From: Nectonema munidae | Taxonomy: Eukaryota > Nematomorpha > Nectonematoida > Nectonematidae | Direction of reading: 5' to 3' | DNA length: 64,000 nucleotides | Assembly (NCBI GenBank): GCA_030549495.1 | Contig: JAUIRK010000855.1 | Location: 382,001-446,000, forward strand | Part shown: piece after piece, positions 11,650 through 23,324 of the stretch | How positions within the stretch are numbered: position 1 is the first letter of the stretch | How the letters are laid out: each line of letters opens with the position of its first letter | Notes under the pieces: generated by a model | Database searches by the model: none | What the model was told of the DNA's origin: nothing | What the model saw: only the letters and a program-made list of their open reading frames with translations | Made by a program: the position numbers and the translations under genes

Positions 11650-12200
11650 ACGAACATAGAAGACATACGCGTGGAAGAACTTTCATTCCTAATAAGCCAA
11701 CGAAATATGGCATGAGGAAAAAATCTGTTTTCACAAATTTTCTTAGAGCTTGAGAAACCTTTTGCTGATACATAAAGAGATATTGTGACAGATCGTTATT
11801 TTACATATCACGGTCTTCAAAAGAAGTTCTAAAATGAACTTGACACTTTTTGGAACTGTAAATAAATGTAGAAACGAAGCACTTCCGATAATGAAATCGG
11901 CTAAAAATAAACTCCTGTTTTCAACATTTTGTTATTATTATAGGGAAAAAAATATCCTTGTAAATACTTTCTTAAAAAGAATAAAAATGGCCGAATGCTT
12001 TGGAACAAGAAGAGATCAAAGAACCAATGGTCATTTTGGATTACAAAAAAGGAAAATTTGGGGTTGACTTGATGGATTTCAAAATTGACGAATTAATCAC
12101 AAGATGAAAGACCAACAGATGACATATGCTCATAAACTACAACACCATGCAGGAAATCTTTTATTTTGTTGAAAAAGATAGGTTATGATGATAAAACTCG
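11650..12200 (+). pseudogene. piggyBac transposase remnant
   Basis: Pieces of a piggyBac transposase lie in order in several frames: RGRTFIPNKPTKYGMR (the 'K-PxKxG' block), then IVTDRYFTYHGLQK (the 'TDRYFTS' block before the second half), then NLTLFGTVNKCRNEALP (the 'LxxTGTxRxNRxxxP' block), and at about 12030 MVILDYKKGKFGVDLMD, which holds the DxxKGGVDxxD motif with its Asp. Frames change at least three times and there are stops, so it is dead. The N-terminal half was not seen. No TTAA-flanked ends were found. Proteins of this family cut and paste DNA at TTAA sites. Confidence 0.75.
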
Positions 12201-12689
12201 AAAAGAATTTATCCAAAAATCAGCATTAAAACTACCTTTTAGTCTTTCTTAAAAACAACGACTATTTCTTTGACCAATAAATGAGTCTGCTCTGGAAGTT
12301 GATTTTCAGAATAGTTTTGCTAGTTGCAAAAAGAAATTAACCAAATATTCAAAGCTGTGTAAATTTCGTAAAAAAATCCACACCAGCTTTCTGCCAACTA
12401 ACCTTGATCATCATGAAGCGTTTATCACTAAAAAGACCTAAGAGTAAGAGCGTTTATTTTTCTAAAAAATTGTTTTATTTCACAAATTACTTCTGAATTC
12501 ATCAATCTCATGATACAAAAAATTTTGCATAAAAATAGACTGAATTATTGTTTTTTTCTAAACATCAATGGGTCTTAGCTATTTTTAAATAGATCTACCT
12601 TTATATGCTTAACTCGCCTTGAATGTTTCCCTGGCAAAAAGGGATTTAATTCAGATGTTGTACGGATCCATCGGGGGTATTAGTGTAGC
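12201..12689. other. No gene recognised
   Basis: AT-rich; possibly the 3' flank of the piggyBac remnant. Confidence 0.35.
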
Positions 12690-12989
12690 TAACTGACTAA
12701 CTAATAACAACTAACCTTTAAAAGAGGAAAGGCTTGTCATAGTTATTCGTACTGAGAATCCTAAACCCACTGACCGCAATTTCATATATAAGTTTTATTA
12801 ACATTCTCACTTTCCAAATTTTAGAAACGTGGAAGAATTTTTCTTGCTCTAAGATATATTTTTTTTGTTTCAAATTTCAATTTCACTTGATACTTTAGTA
12901 GACCAAATGATATTTTAACCCGGACCCGTGTCAAAATTTTCCGAAACCTTGAAAAACAGAACTTCTCGTGAGGTTTGGAATCGAGGGTG

Positions 12990-15620
12990 TGCATAGTATG
13001 ATGTGAAGAGACTATATTGAATATATTTTAGTTTTTCAATAAACTTTTTATTCAATTTCTCCAACCTTTTTTGGAATCAAGAAAAGGAGATCCGGCTATG
13101 AGAACTAGTGAACGTGTAACCATATACATTTCTAAAAAGTTTGAACACAAGGTCGTCTATTTTAATCATCAAAGTTGAGGGGAGACATACCAAAATTGAG
13201 TTACCATAAGTCGATTTCGGCATTGTTAGTATTTTAATGACCGTGCTTATCGTCGTGGAATTGACCTCAAGTTCTTTAAAACATCGATATAGCGCTAGAT
13301 CTGTTTTACCATTCAACTTTTCGTGAGCTTCTCTAAATTGATTCCTAGATATTTTAAGTGGTGAATTCTGAGATATTCCTATTATTTGGGCTGGTTATTT
13401 TTGCAACAATTAGCCCAAAAGATGATGAAACACCTTAAGATTCGATCCAATGACCTAATATTGTGTTTATGTCCGTACGGTGCTTAGAAATACGAGGGAC
13501 ACCCTAAAGGCCAAATATACGCATATGGGTCTTGGAAACTGATTATTATCCAACCATAGGTAGACTTTTCATTGTCAAATATGTAGATGTTGAAAAAAAT
13601 TTGGTTATAGGGGACCTTGGGGACCTCGCGTTCCAGGCTTATTCTCCTTCAAATTCCTTGTTTATTTTGACCTATAGTGAGCGCTATGAAAGGAAACTGT
13701 AAACTACCTTGAAGATGCACGATGTCACAAACATGCAAAGGAGTTGGGACAGCAAACCTTCATGCCAGAATCAAAAGCCTTGGCGAGGTCGTAAGATTCA
13801 TGCCTACGTAGAGGCCAATATTTAAACTTTTCACAATGTCATGGTGCAAAGTAAGCAGAGCATGCTTTCTTGACAGTATTTTTGGAATGCCAACTGCTCG
13901 TGTCGGATGATTGCATGCTCCTTGCACCGAACATCGAGTACACCAAAAATTTATTTACCATACCCTTTGCTCAGGCAAGTGGGGGAGTCTGATAGGCCGT
14001 AGGTCACTGGCGTTGCCGCTCTTCTTGCCAGCCGTTGGCACACAAATAAGTATAGTCTGTTTATAACGGTCTGGGTAGAACCCATCTTTATAAAAGAGTT
14101 ATACATCGCCAGTTAGACGTCCGTGAACATATGGGGAAGGTTCTTGATAAATAAATCATTAACTTCATCCCATCCAACCGCTTTCCTAGCTTGAAGCATT
14201 TAAATCATTTTAACCAGGCCCTAGAGAGTGCAGTTAGTGTCGTTCTTCGCAAGTAAACGCTTAAAACTCAATTTGTAATTAAAAATTTTTGAACCTGGAT
14301 TTGTCTTATACACATCTTCGAAATAGTCAGCTCCACACATCTATGACTGTTCGGTTATTCAAAGTGGCAGGCGTTAGACCCTTGCAGCCGGGCTTAGGTC
14401 CTCTAACAACGTTCCAGACTTCGAGGAGCCTTGTAGCGGATTAGAGGTTTTTATAATGTTTGTGACTTTCCTAGATGTGGTTTCGCCGAGTTTTTTCCAA
14501 ATGAGTTTTTGTAATCGATTGATAAGATTCTTTGTCTCTGCGTCCTTAGTGTAAAATATATTTTCTATGGAGAGCTCGTTTTTCTTGGATGAGTAAGAGG
14601 CATTCTTCGGAATTAGCTTTTTGTATTTTCTAGCCCTCTTCACGGGAACTTCCTCTCGTTCCGCTGATAGGCCAGGCATTGTCGACACACTCTGCAAGTC
14701 CCTCAGTTGGTTATACTCCTGTGCACCTCATGACCCAAAGCGCCGAATCTTTTAGTAACGACCTACACCTATCTCAGTTCGCTTTGCTGAAGATCCACCC
14801 ACTAAATTTGCCTTGTCAGCCTAGAATTGTGGACCAAAAGAAGTGGCCAACAATGGCCTGTAGTCAGATACACAACAAACCTGAATAACCACTATTGAGG
14901 CCATTAATGGTCTCAAATTTAAAGACATGGTTGCAAGCTCTAGCACTTTCTTATCTCGAGTTGGTGTGGAATCCTTAATGATAAATGGGTATGAGTCTTC
15001 GACCAAGTTGAGTAAGTCGGTGTCAGCCGCACTATTGGTTTCGCTGAACAGTCAATCTAGTGTAGTGAGCGTTTATTGTCGGAAGAGCGAAACTATCTTT
15101 TAATAAAAGCGCAATCCAAGAGAAGGTTTCTATATGCGTTGTAACAACCCAAATCAACTAAATGTCCCGCTCTTCTAAGATCAAGAGCTTCAGGGTCATC
15201 TTCTCTTCAGAGTCACCTATCTTGAAACTAGAAACCTTTAACCCCTTTTGCACACTCAAAACTAGGCATCGTGAGTGGCTTGTTTTGCGCTGCACCAATG
15301 TTCTATATGCGAAGAATCGGATGGAATACTTGACTTAAGATTTGACTTCATTCAGAGAGAAGATATCTACGCTATGTTCGGTAACGAGCACAATTAGAGC
15401 ACTGCCTTTCTTAGCCGAGCTATTGATGTTGAAGTGCAAACATTTTGAGCATGACAGATTAGCACTACGCTATCCTATTACTGGCGACCTATCAGAAGGT
15501 CTGCAGCCACTGTGCTCGCCATTTTCTCCAATTGTTCTTTAACATTGACGATTTGAAAATGGAGAACCCCACTCCCATAAAGGCCTCGTGAGAGACGGAT
15601 GGCTCATTGAGAGTGGATGC
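12990..15620 (-). pseudogene. LINE ORF2: endonuclease and reverse transcriptase (decayed)
   Basis: Reverse-strand blocks in order: EDSYPFIIKDSTPTRDKKVL, then ELATMS, as in the C-terminal half of AP-type endonucleases ('PTR...DL'). Next comes a linker with NRLQKLIWKKLGET, then the RT fingers KAVGWDEVNDLFIKNLPHMF. Then SYDLAKAFDS gives the RT 'DLxKAFD' motif A, and VPKVPYNQIFFNIYIFDNEK stands in place of the GVPQGSxLSPxLFNIYIxDI block. The YADD catalytic box could not be read. The frame breaks repeatedly. Such proteins nick DNA and copy the element's RNA into the nick. The sub-family is uncertain among Jockey, I and CR1. Confidence 0.7.
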
Positions 15621-15960
15621 CTTAGTTATTACCAGGGCAAACAAAAGTCAAAAAGTCAAAATCTTTTTGTTTTTGCTTAAAATTGGATCTGAGTATGTTT
15701 ATTAGTTTTAGTACTTCTTTGGCTTTCTGAAAATGATTTTTATTAGGTCAATAAAGTCCAAAAAAATTAGCTGTTAGGTCAAAAAAAATTTAAAAAGTTT
15801 AAAAAAAAGTTGATAAAGTCAAAAGTGTCATACTTTAATTTTTGAAAAAAAATCAAAATTTTGTGAACTTATTTAAAAAAAATTGTTATGTTGAGCGTAT
15901 ATTTATCAAATAAAATGTTTATTTTCAATTTTTTGTTTATCAACCTTTTCTATTTTAAGT

Positions 15961-17591
15961 GTGCCTAAAATTGCAAAATCGGACACATTGAAAATTAAAA
16001 CTTTGGTTTCTAAATATTCCAATGAATTTGAAATCTTGAACAAAAATTTGTTTTGCAAATTATGCAAAGTGAATGTTAAACATGAAAAAGCGTTTTTTGT
16101 AGAAAGTCACCGAGCCAGCCAAAAACATCAGAACCTGTTGGTTTCGATTTCCAGTAGTTCGTCCATTAAAAATTTTACAAAACATTTTTTTTGAAAGAGT
16201 TATTGTTTCCTTTTTTGGAATCCAATATACCTCTTCCCAAACTCTCGCATCCGTCTATGCGCGCTTTTTTTGAAAGTATAGGGTATAATTTACCTTCAGT
16301 ATCAGCAAGCAGATTATTTTTAAATAAACTTGCTGAAGAAAAACTTAACGATTTGAAAGCACATTTGACAAACAAACCGATTTTTATGATAATTGATGAA
16401 AGCCAGGTAAGCACTCAGTTTTTTGTTAATACCTTAATTGGGTCAATTGATCAACCTGAAAAAGCCTTTTTGATAAACTGTGAAACTATCGATGAAAGCT
16501 TGAATAGTAAGATATTGAAGGAAATCATTGAAAAATATTTAAGTTGAAGTAGATAATAAAATTTTTGAAAATGATGAGTATATCTTTTATTTAAAACAAA
16601 ATACAAGCAATACTATTTCGGTCACTATGACCTTCTTCAGATATATTATATATTTTTCTAATAAAATATATATTCTTCTAATAAAATATAATATATCTGA
16701 AGAAGGTCATATTGGCCGAAATATTATTGCTTGTATTTTGTTTTAAATAAAAGATTTACTAAACGTTTTCAATTTATTTTCTTTCAAACTTTTATTTATG
16801 AAGTCTCAGCGCCATTTTATCAATATATAAATAAAAATTTTGTTTTGCTTTTGACTGATGCGGCCGCTCACAATATGAGCTGCGCAAATGATATGAAAAA
16901 TAATTATGAGACTTTTTCATGTCACTTGTTTCTGTCACTTGCTACACAACTGTAGCAGGAAAGTCAAAGCCTATTTTTTCTGAAGTCGACGATTTAATAT
17001 CTTCAATAAAAGCTGCTACAATCAAAAATAAACAAAAGGAGAAATCTTATTAAGTCGATAGGATTTCCACCTTGTCCTGTCGTTACGCGTTGGGCGACCT
17101 GGCTAAAAGAAGCATCTTACTACGCAAAGAACCTGTGTCAAGTCCGAGAAATTAACAATTTCAAGAGTGATGGCGGTATTCTGGTTCAAAGGGCCAAAAA
17201 TAGTGTCAATAATGCGAATTTGACTAAACAGCTTTTTATAATTGAACAAAACTATTTGAAACGGGCTCATTTCGTCGAGAAATCACAAACATCGTATTTT
17301 TCAATTCAAGACGCTTACAAAATCTTACAAGTATTAAGGTTTGAACAGGACGTTTGTGGAATTAACAAATATTTGAAGAAAAGATTCGAAAAAAGTGATA
17401 TTCCAAAAATCATGCGTTTAGAAAACTGTCTTATTTCACCCAGTTAATTCTTACATTTACACAATGGTCCATCTACAACTACTTCAGTTGAACGTTCATT
17501 TTCAATGTTAAACAAATGTAAAGATCAAAACAACTTCGATCCAAAAAATATCATTAAGTATATCTTGTTTTATTTCAATTCAAATGTTTGA
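15961..17591 (+). pseudogene. hAT transposase with N-terminal C2H2-like finger (broken)
   Basis: The coding pieces in order are as follows. MPKIAKSDTLK opens an N-terminal region with a zinc finger (LFCKLCKVNVKHEKAFF, then ESHRASQKHQN, C-x2-C...H...H). Next come SVSASRLFLNKL and KPIFMIIDESQVSTQFFVN with a catalytic-type Asp (IDES), followed by LIGSIDQPEKAFLINCETID. After a hairpin insertion, VLLLTDAAAHN holds the second Asp region. Then VTRWATWLKEASYYAKNL carries the 'RWxTWL' motif, and TTTSVERSFSMLNKCKDQNN near the end is the dimerisation motif. The first piece could start at an in-frame codon before 15961. Several frame changes and the hairpin insert make it non-functional. Related proteins cut DNA to give 8 bp duplications. 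Confidence 0.8.
16581..16755. repeat. Hairpin (foldback) insert inside the hAT transposase
   Basis: TCTTTTATTTAAAACAAAAT and the following ~45 bases at the left are repeated in reverse complement at the right (ending ATTTTGTTTTAAATAAAAGA), with a short AT-rich centre near 16660. The arms are about 70-75 bp with few mismatches. The insert interrupts the transposase between the IDES region and the TDAA region. It is probably a small palindromic MITE that jumped into the hAT. Confidence 0.8.
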
Positions 17592-17804
17592 ACGTTTATT
17601 TTTTATTCTTTAGTGCTAATATATTCAGCAATTAGTATGCAATAAAATTTTTTATTTCTGATGATATATAAATTGGGATATTTTAAAAAAAAATTTTAGG
17701 TAAAAAATTTCAAGTTTTTACGTTTAAAAGTCAAAAAGTCAAAATTTCAAAAGCAAAAAATCAAAAGTGTTTAGGTCAAAAATTGTTCGCCCTGGTTATT
17801 ACAC

Positions 17805-18430
17805 AACTTGTTACTTACTACCTTGAAGTAGATTGCACCAGTTAATACTGTCTTAGGCGCAATGTTTGGTGTTGGGCTGTATATCTGAAGAGGCTTTACT
17901 TTCGTTGTTAATTTAGAATGTTGCTTTGGAGTTAGCCAGCATCTTTTTGGAGCTTCTTTATGTTGGGGAGCGGCTAACTCGCCTGGGCACTTGTTATAGG
18001 CCGCTGAGTGCCCCTCAACCCCACTAAGGCGACCTTTGGCGGTCTTAGATTTAGCTGACTTGGACGTGCAATGGTCGTGCTCACTTCCACAGAGTAAACA
18101 GCATTCTCTGTTTGGGCAAGCAGCGGACTCGTCACCAAGCAATGCTTTAGGCGTTGGTAGGAACGCATGGCAAGCGAATATCAGACCTAGGATAACCAAT
18201 CTTTTTGGTCAACTGGTCCAAAGGTGCCTTGTTCTCGAGGTTCGCTTTTAAGCAGGATCCCTTTGACATATTTTTAAACAGGAGCTCAATCGTCTTTGAA
18301 AATCCTAGGTCGTTAATTCCCGCCGAAACTTCGGAGACGTCTTCCATGGTCATGCTCTTGAGCACTATGGGACAAGCCTTAGCTCTGAGCACGTAACCCT
18401 TAACAAAACGACGCTGGAAAAAAGGGTAAA
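17805..18430 (-). pseudogene. LINE ORF1, nucleic-acid-binding protein with zinc knuckles (decayed)
   Basis: The reverse strand reads an N-terminal part (TMEDVSEVSAGINDLGFSKT and NKAPLDQLTKKIGYP) and then a knuckle region with CPNRECCLLCGSEHDH, TSKSAK and EGHSAAYNKCPGELAA. The spacing C-x2-C-x4-H and the 'HSAxYxxCP' ending are typical of LINE ORF1 proteins of the Jockey/CR1 kind, which coat the element's RNA. The N-terminal and knuckle parts lie in different frames, so the gene is broken. It ends close to the left-strand end of the hAT insertion. Confidence 0.65.
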
Positions 18431-18479
18431 GTAATTCCTGGTTACGTTGATTATTTTCAACCGAAACCTTATTGATAAC

Positions 18480-19420
18480 TTAGCTAATTTATAAAATACA
18501 TATTTTTATACCAAATCAACCATGACAATTTAAATTGGAGTCATTTTTTTGCAATTAGGTTGTCAAAATATCTGAAAGTGTCGAACCATTTTGCTGTTTA
18601 CATCTGAAAATTTTCTCCAAGAATATTAATTAAATTTTAAACAAAGATCATGTTGATTCCATTTCTCAACTCAGTTTTAGAAAGTAGGATCTAAAAATGT
18701 CTAAAAGTGTCAATCAAATTTGCGGTTTACGTTTAAGAAAATGTCAATAAAATATTTATCCACATTTTAAATAAAATATATTTTTCTTTAAATAAATTGA
18801 ATAATTTTGTTTCTAGACTAATTTTATGAAATTAGAGTGTGAAATTTTCAATCAAATTTGCTAGTTTCGCATAAAAATGTTCTTCAAAAATATTTACTCA
18901 CATTTTAAGTAAAATATTTTTTAAACTAAATTGACCATGCTGATGCCATTTTTTGGCTAGGTTTTGACCATTACTCTGAAAAAATGTGTCAAATTTGAAA
19001 TAAAATTAGTGATGTATGCCTGAAAATTAACTCATAAACATACTTTCATATATTAAATAAAGTATATATTTTATTTTTTTTTACGCATTTCATTTCAAGA
19101 CTAACTTTTTCCAATTAGGGTGCAAGAATGCGTGGAATTATCAATCAAGTTTGACATTTCAGAAAAAATAAATTTGGAAAAATTCAATTTTCTCAAAAAA
19201 TTTCCTTTTTCATTGAAAATCACAATTAAAATTTTGATAGAGCAAAAAATTCTCACTAAAAATATCCTTCAACTTAAAATTTTTTTAATAATATATTATC
19301 CATGTTTTTTTATTTCTGTACTCCTTTTTGGCCATTAGATTGTAAAAATGCGTGAAAATGTCAATCGAATTGGTAAAAAACAGTTTTTTATTAATAAATC
19401 CTTTGTCAAGTTTTTTCTCA
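18480..19420. repeat. Diverged tandem repeat array, family A (~130-190 bp units)
   Basis: Several degenerate units share, in order, a block like TTTTAAATAAAATAT, a block like AATTGACCATG...CATTTT, a block like CTAGACTAATTTT-ATGAAATTAGAGTGT and a block like GTCAATCAAATTTGC. The units are too diverged for an exact count, about five to six. Reverse-oriented relatives are seen at 21330-21600 and 25640-26240. Confidence 0.55.
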
Positions 19421-19489
19421 CAATCGATATTTATTATATTACAAATATTTGAGTATGAGAGAAATAAGTGAATTGAAAACACATTGAAA

Positions 19490-19680
19490 TGAGAATAACT
19501 TTTTGTAATTGAAAAAAGAGGAATATAAGTGATTTCATCAACAACTGGAACTTTGAAAAAGGATTGTATAGCAAACCTTCAAAGTGATATCTGTTCATAT
19601 CACGTGATACTACAACACATGATATTGATAAAAAAAAAAAGCCAACATAAACAAAGAGATTCTTTAAAAAGAATTTAACT
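19490..19680. repeat. Dispersed repeat, inverted relative to 24850-25030
   Basis: AATAACTTTTTGTAATTGAAAAAAGAGG and the following sequence through TATCACGTGATACTACA and GATATTGATAAAAAAAA reappear in reverse complement at 24850-25030. It lies next to the family A array in both places, so the two form the arms of a large inverted structure. Confidence 0.55.
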
Positions 19681-19744
19681 TATGAGCTAAATAAATCTCT
19701 GAAATTGTTTCTTCGATCCTACTATCGTTTATCACAGCGCTAAC

Positions 19745-20062
19745 TTCCCTCCATTTGCTCGAAGCTTGCACTCACTCTGGCGTTCACTTCTTTTTCACAG
19801 TTTCCTTCTTCAACAATCAGTGATCCCATCACTTGCTAATTCCTGTTGATGTGAGTCTCTAATAGTCACATGTTCCGCTATGTATTCATTTTCATCCCAT
19901 ACTTTTCAAGACTTTCTTGCCAACTTATAAGCCTTTCTGCATTTGCTAACTCTTTTCCGACAATGTTATCAAATCATCTGCTAAAAGTAGTTCTCATAGA
20001 TCTGCTTTTAAGCTTTCAGACAAAACATTCATCACTATTGCAAACAAAATGGGGTTTAACGC
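19745..20062 (-). pseudogene. LINE reverse transcriptase fragment
   Basis: The reverse strand reads NPILFAIVMNVLSESLKADL, a stop, then ELLLADDLITLSEKS: the RT block 'SPxLFxIVMDxLS' followed by the catalytic box LADD (normally YADD). Further down it reads EEGNCEKEVNARVSASFEQM, resembling the region after the RT palm where a LINE protein reads 'KEVNxRVxAG'. It has several stops. The style differs from the LINE at 12690-18430, so it is a second lineage, probably RTE-like. It is cut off on both sides. Confidence 0.7.
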
Positions 20063-20139
20063 TATTGGTGCTGGGCTAAATTTGTGCGCTCAAGTGCTGG
20101 GGGCGTAAAGTGCCCCCCCCCCCCCATTTTTCTCAGATA

Positions 20140-20530
20140 TTAATATGTTTTTATAAATATTTTAATGTTACATATATATTTCAACTATGCTAAATTCAGT
20201 GGAAAAATGATTTAAATAGGATAGCTTATGTCAAATTAAAAATTTTTATTCTTATAAAAATTTCTTATACATATATATCTATTTTCAAGTATGTAGAATT
20301 TAGTGGTGATGTTCATTTTTTATGAAAATCAATCAAACTTGTCAAAAAATTGATTTATAGATGATAGCTCATCTCAAAAAGAAACTTTTTATCTAAATAA
20401 TTATATAAATTTTTTTACACATATATGCCCATTTTCAAGTATGTAGAATTTAATAGTGATATCCATTTTAATGAAATCAATAAAACCTGTCAAAAAAATC
20501 GATTAAACATGTAAATCAATGTCAAATATA
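20140..20530. repeat. Minisatellite array, family B (about three units)
   Basis: Units start near 20190, 20294 and 20444 at a word like AAGTATGTAGAATTTA followed by GTGATGTTCATTTT, ATGAAAATCAATCAAACTTG and TGTCAAAAAATTGATT. Spacings are about 104 and 150 bp. The same words, in the same order, build the array at 51240-51830. Confidence 0.6.
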
Positions 20531-20639
20531 TAAACTTCAAAATAAATACTTGCTTTATTTCCCTGGTAATTATTTTCTTAATTTATTTAATAAAGCAACT
20601 TTAGGTGTTTAATTCACTCAAAATATTTCATTTGTCAGT

Positions 20640-20960
20640 AATTTAGGTATCTCGACAGGACCTCCATCGTTTTGGCTATGAGTTGGTTATCGGCTGGTAG
20701 TCCCTAAGTAATTTCTTCTATACTTTACTTACAGTATGTAATTTTGCTATTCATTCTATGATGAATTCTCACATATTGGCATCTTAGACCTTTTTGATAA
20801 ATCTGACCTATTCTAAATTTTAAGATTTCCTACCCATCTTATTTAAATGATAATTGTGATCCTAGATGATAAGCTATAGATTTAAAAAATATTCACTTCC
20901 AAAAGAGGAACTCTTTTTTCACAGTCAAAATCTTTTTGAAGCACACAATATTAGATCATT
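20640..20960. repeat. Dispersed repeat, direct relative of 24690-25330
   Basis: Shared words include CTATACTTTA...GTAATTTTGCTATT, GAGGA..CTC/TTCTT...CAGTCAA.GTCTTTTTG and AGATCATTACACCACTT. The two copies are in the same orientation and well diverged. It is non-coding. Confidence 0.5.
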
Positions 20961-21040
20961 ACACCACTTCAAAGTTCATTGGAACCTTGTACATATGGTC
21001 ACACGTTTTCTTTTCAATTAGTTTTCAGGTTGCTTCCTTC

Positions 21041-21180
21041 CACTAGCAGATCCAGGGGGGGGGGGGGGGGCACCTGGGTCTAGCCCCCCCCCCCCTCCAT
21101 GAAGAATGGCTTCATTCTTTAAATTTTTAATTTTTTTTTTAAAGTTGGGCCCATATGGTCAATTTCTGGATTCGCTACTG
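21041..21180. mobile_element. 140 bp MITE-like element with poly-G/poly-C core
   Basis: The left end CACTAGCAGATCCAGG and the reverse complement of the right end, CAGTAGCGAATCCAGA, match in most positions. Inside the left end is a G run, the word CACCTGGGTCTAG, then a run of C: a short palindrome-like core. Non-coding. Confidence 0.5.
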
Positions 21181-21329
21181 CTTCCTTATCTCATACTAAA
21201 CTTCAAAAGAAGTTTTTTTTTAAATAAATACTACGTACTCAAGATGATTGAAGAAAGTATTATAAGCCAAAATATACAAAAAAATTATATTTTTACTATA
21301 TAACTAATTTATAACGATTTTTGAAAAAA

Positions 21330-21600
21330 TTTTACAGAACTGATTTTCAGGCATACATCACTAATTCAATTCTCACTTCCAGATATTTTTTAACCGTATT
21401 GGCTAAAATGGAGTACAGAAATAAAATAAGCATATTCGATTTAGTATAAAACAGATATTTATTTTAAATTTTGAAAATATTGGAAACAGTTTTTAGACCT
21501 AAACCGCGAATCTGATTTAAGTTTTCAGATATTTTGAAACCTTAAATGCAAAAACTGAGTCCAAAAATGACCAGCATTTTATTTATTCTGTAGATATTAG
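21330..21600. repeat. Family A repeat units, reverse orientation
   Basis: GATTTTCAGGCATACATCACTAATT here is the reverse complement of sequence at about 19000-19025 within the family A array. Neighbouring words also match in reverse. Confidence 0.5.
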
Positions 21601-23040
21601 ACGTAAAAAAATCGGAATAAAATATATAAAAGTTAATGTAATGTTGACTTAACTAAATATATCACCATTTTAACCACATTGAAATTTAGTATTCATTATC
21701 TGCGTATATATTGATAAAAATACCGTCATGATGAAATAGAGAAAGGACGATTTGCTAAATGGAACGAAAATTAACCAAAAATGATAATAATAAAAAATAA
21801 CTGACCACAAATTAACCAAAGTTAAACAGTAATCGCAATTTAAATCCAGCGTGACAAAAATCTTTTAAGAATGAAAGTAAGCATGTTCGGTTTGTTGTGT
21901 ATCAGAGATCTACGAGATGCCCAAAACTCTTTTTTTTCACAGAGAATCTTTTCCCCATTCTCCCAAAGCTTGACGCCCTGCTACCATCACGGCTTTTTCT
22001 CTTATTTTTGATAATTCCACGAAGTAAGTCTTTTGAATAATAATAATTCATCTTATGTGTTTGTGTCTGTTGTTTCTGATTTACGATATGGGAAACAGAA
22101 AGAACACCATTAGCTTTTTTATCACAATGAGTGTATGAATAAGTTCATAGAAGATAAAGAAAGTTTTCAAGCCGTGAGTATAATTGCTGAAAAATTACCA
22201 ATAGTCTAGCAAAAAGGTTTCCTAAATGTGGAGTCTCTTTTTTTTTTAAATTGTGGTGCAAACTATTTAGATCCTCGTACATTCTGATGTTTTTGAAGCT
22301 ACAAAACTTAATCGAAAAAATGACTGGAAGAACAATTTTGAAGTTAGTTGAAAATTCTTCAACGAGCAAGCTAAAAAATATGAGAAAAATCATTTTTATA
22401 CTTCTAAATTAGTTGAAGATGCAATGATGATGTTCTTACCTGGTGGCAACAAAGAAGAGAAAGTTGCCAAATTTATATTTTTTTAGCTAGAAAATTTTCA
22501 GCTTTTCCGAATAGCATTCAAAATCAGAACGAATTTTAAGTTTAGGAGCTAATTTTGCTACAAATAAAAGAAATAAATCCAGAAAAGGTAGAAAATTTGA
22601 TTATAGTTCACGATAATAATAATAATTTCATAAAAGAATTTTCTCAATAAATTTCTTTTTTCTTTGAATTTATATAGCTATGCTGCAATGTTTCTTAAAT
22701 GAAAGAAAATATAAAATGGGCCCGTTCTCCGATTCTCTCCGTTCTTATAAGGGGTAAATTTAAAGCCCGTCCCCGACCCATCTCTGCTGTGTATGGATAT
22801 GTTAACTTTAAAATAAAAATAAAACGTGTTTGTCGTTCACTCAGGAAATAAAAATAATTCATTACAAATGAGGTTAATCCATCAAAAATACGACACATAA
22901 AAAATTGACTTTTGATAAAATCTAGATAACTTATAAAAAATGAAAAAATAAAGAAGTCGAATTAAAATTAGACTTTTATTGACCCTGAACTTGAATTTTT
23001 ACACAAATTTTTTTAAAAGATTCAGTTTAGAAAAAAATTA
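21601..23040. other. No gene recognised
   Basis: AT-rich. The last part may be decayed coding sequence of the hAT fragment that follows, but no continuous frame can be read. A frame of 82 codons at 22145-22393 on the reverse strand shows no motif. Confidence 0.35.
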
Positions 23041-23324
23041 ATTAAATGAAAAAGAAAATATAGAATTTTTTAAACAAAACACTTAAAATGAAATTCACAG
23101 ACTTATCTCTTGATAAGTTTTGGATTTCTGTAAAAGAAGAATTTCCTACTATTTCCAAAAGAGCAATTGAGGACCTCTTACATGTGTGAGCAAGCCTTTT
23201 CTCACTTAACAAGTATCATATGCAAAGATAGGAATCGCCTGCTATCAGTTGAGAATGAAATCCGCGTGGGTTTATCCAATGTTCGACCTTGTATTAAATA
23301 TTTGTGTAGCATATGTGAAGTATA
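23041..23324 (+). pseudogene. hAT transposase C-terminal fragment (SCAND3/ZBED5-like)
   Basis: The forward strand reads MKFTDLSLDKFWISVKEEFP, then TISKRAIEDLLH, and after a frame change MCEQAFSHLTSIICKDRNRL, then LSVENEIRVGLSNVRPCIKY. The order FWxxVxxEYPxxSKxAxxxLL, CExxFSxLTxIKxKxRNRL and VExxxRVxLS is the well-known C-terminus of the hAT-derived SCAND3/ZBED5 group. It has one frame change in the readable part and no N-terminal half. This is an old fragment of a cut-and-paste element, not a host gene, as far as can be seen. Confidence 0.75.

Larger units (their letters stand above)
15633..17794 (+). mobile_element. hAT transposon with perfect 8 bp target duplication
   Basis: The element begins CAGGGCAAACAAAAGTC and ends, reverse-complemented, CAGGGCGAACAATTTTT. 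It is flanked on both sides by GTTATTAC (15625-15632 and 17795-17802), an exact 8 bp duplication. Both subterminal regions are rich in GTCAAAA repeats (AAAAGTCAAAAAGTCAAAAT), which may be transposase binding sites. It carries a broken transposase on the + strand and sits inside the reverse-strand LINE. A sister element lies at 34178-35640. Confidence 0.9.
12690..18430 (-). mobile_element. Non-LTR retrotransposon (LINE; Jockey/I/CR1-like), interrupted by a hAT
   Basis: On the reverse strand, from 18430 down to about 12690, the parts of a two-ORF LINE occur in order. They are an ORF1 with CCHC-type knuckles (17805-18430), an endonuclease region (about 14800-15600), a reverse transcriptase (about 13400-14250) and a C-terminal/3' part. 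A 2.16 kb hAT splits it between ORF1 and the endonuclease. A second, 5'-truncated copy of the last 300 bp lies on the + strand at 23770-24070, which helps mark the 3' part. The copy has many stops and frame changes and looks old. The hAT is therefore younger than the LINE. No poly-A tail or target duplication was identified. Confidence 0.7.
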
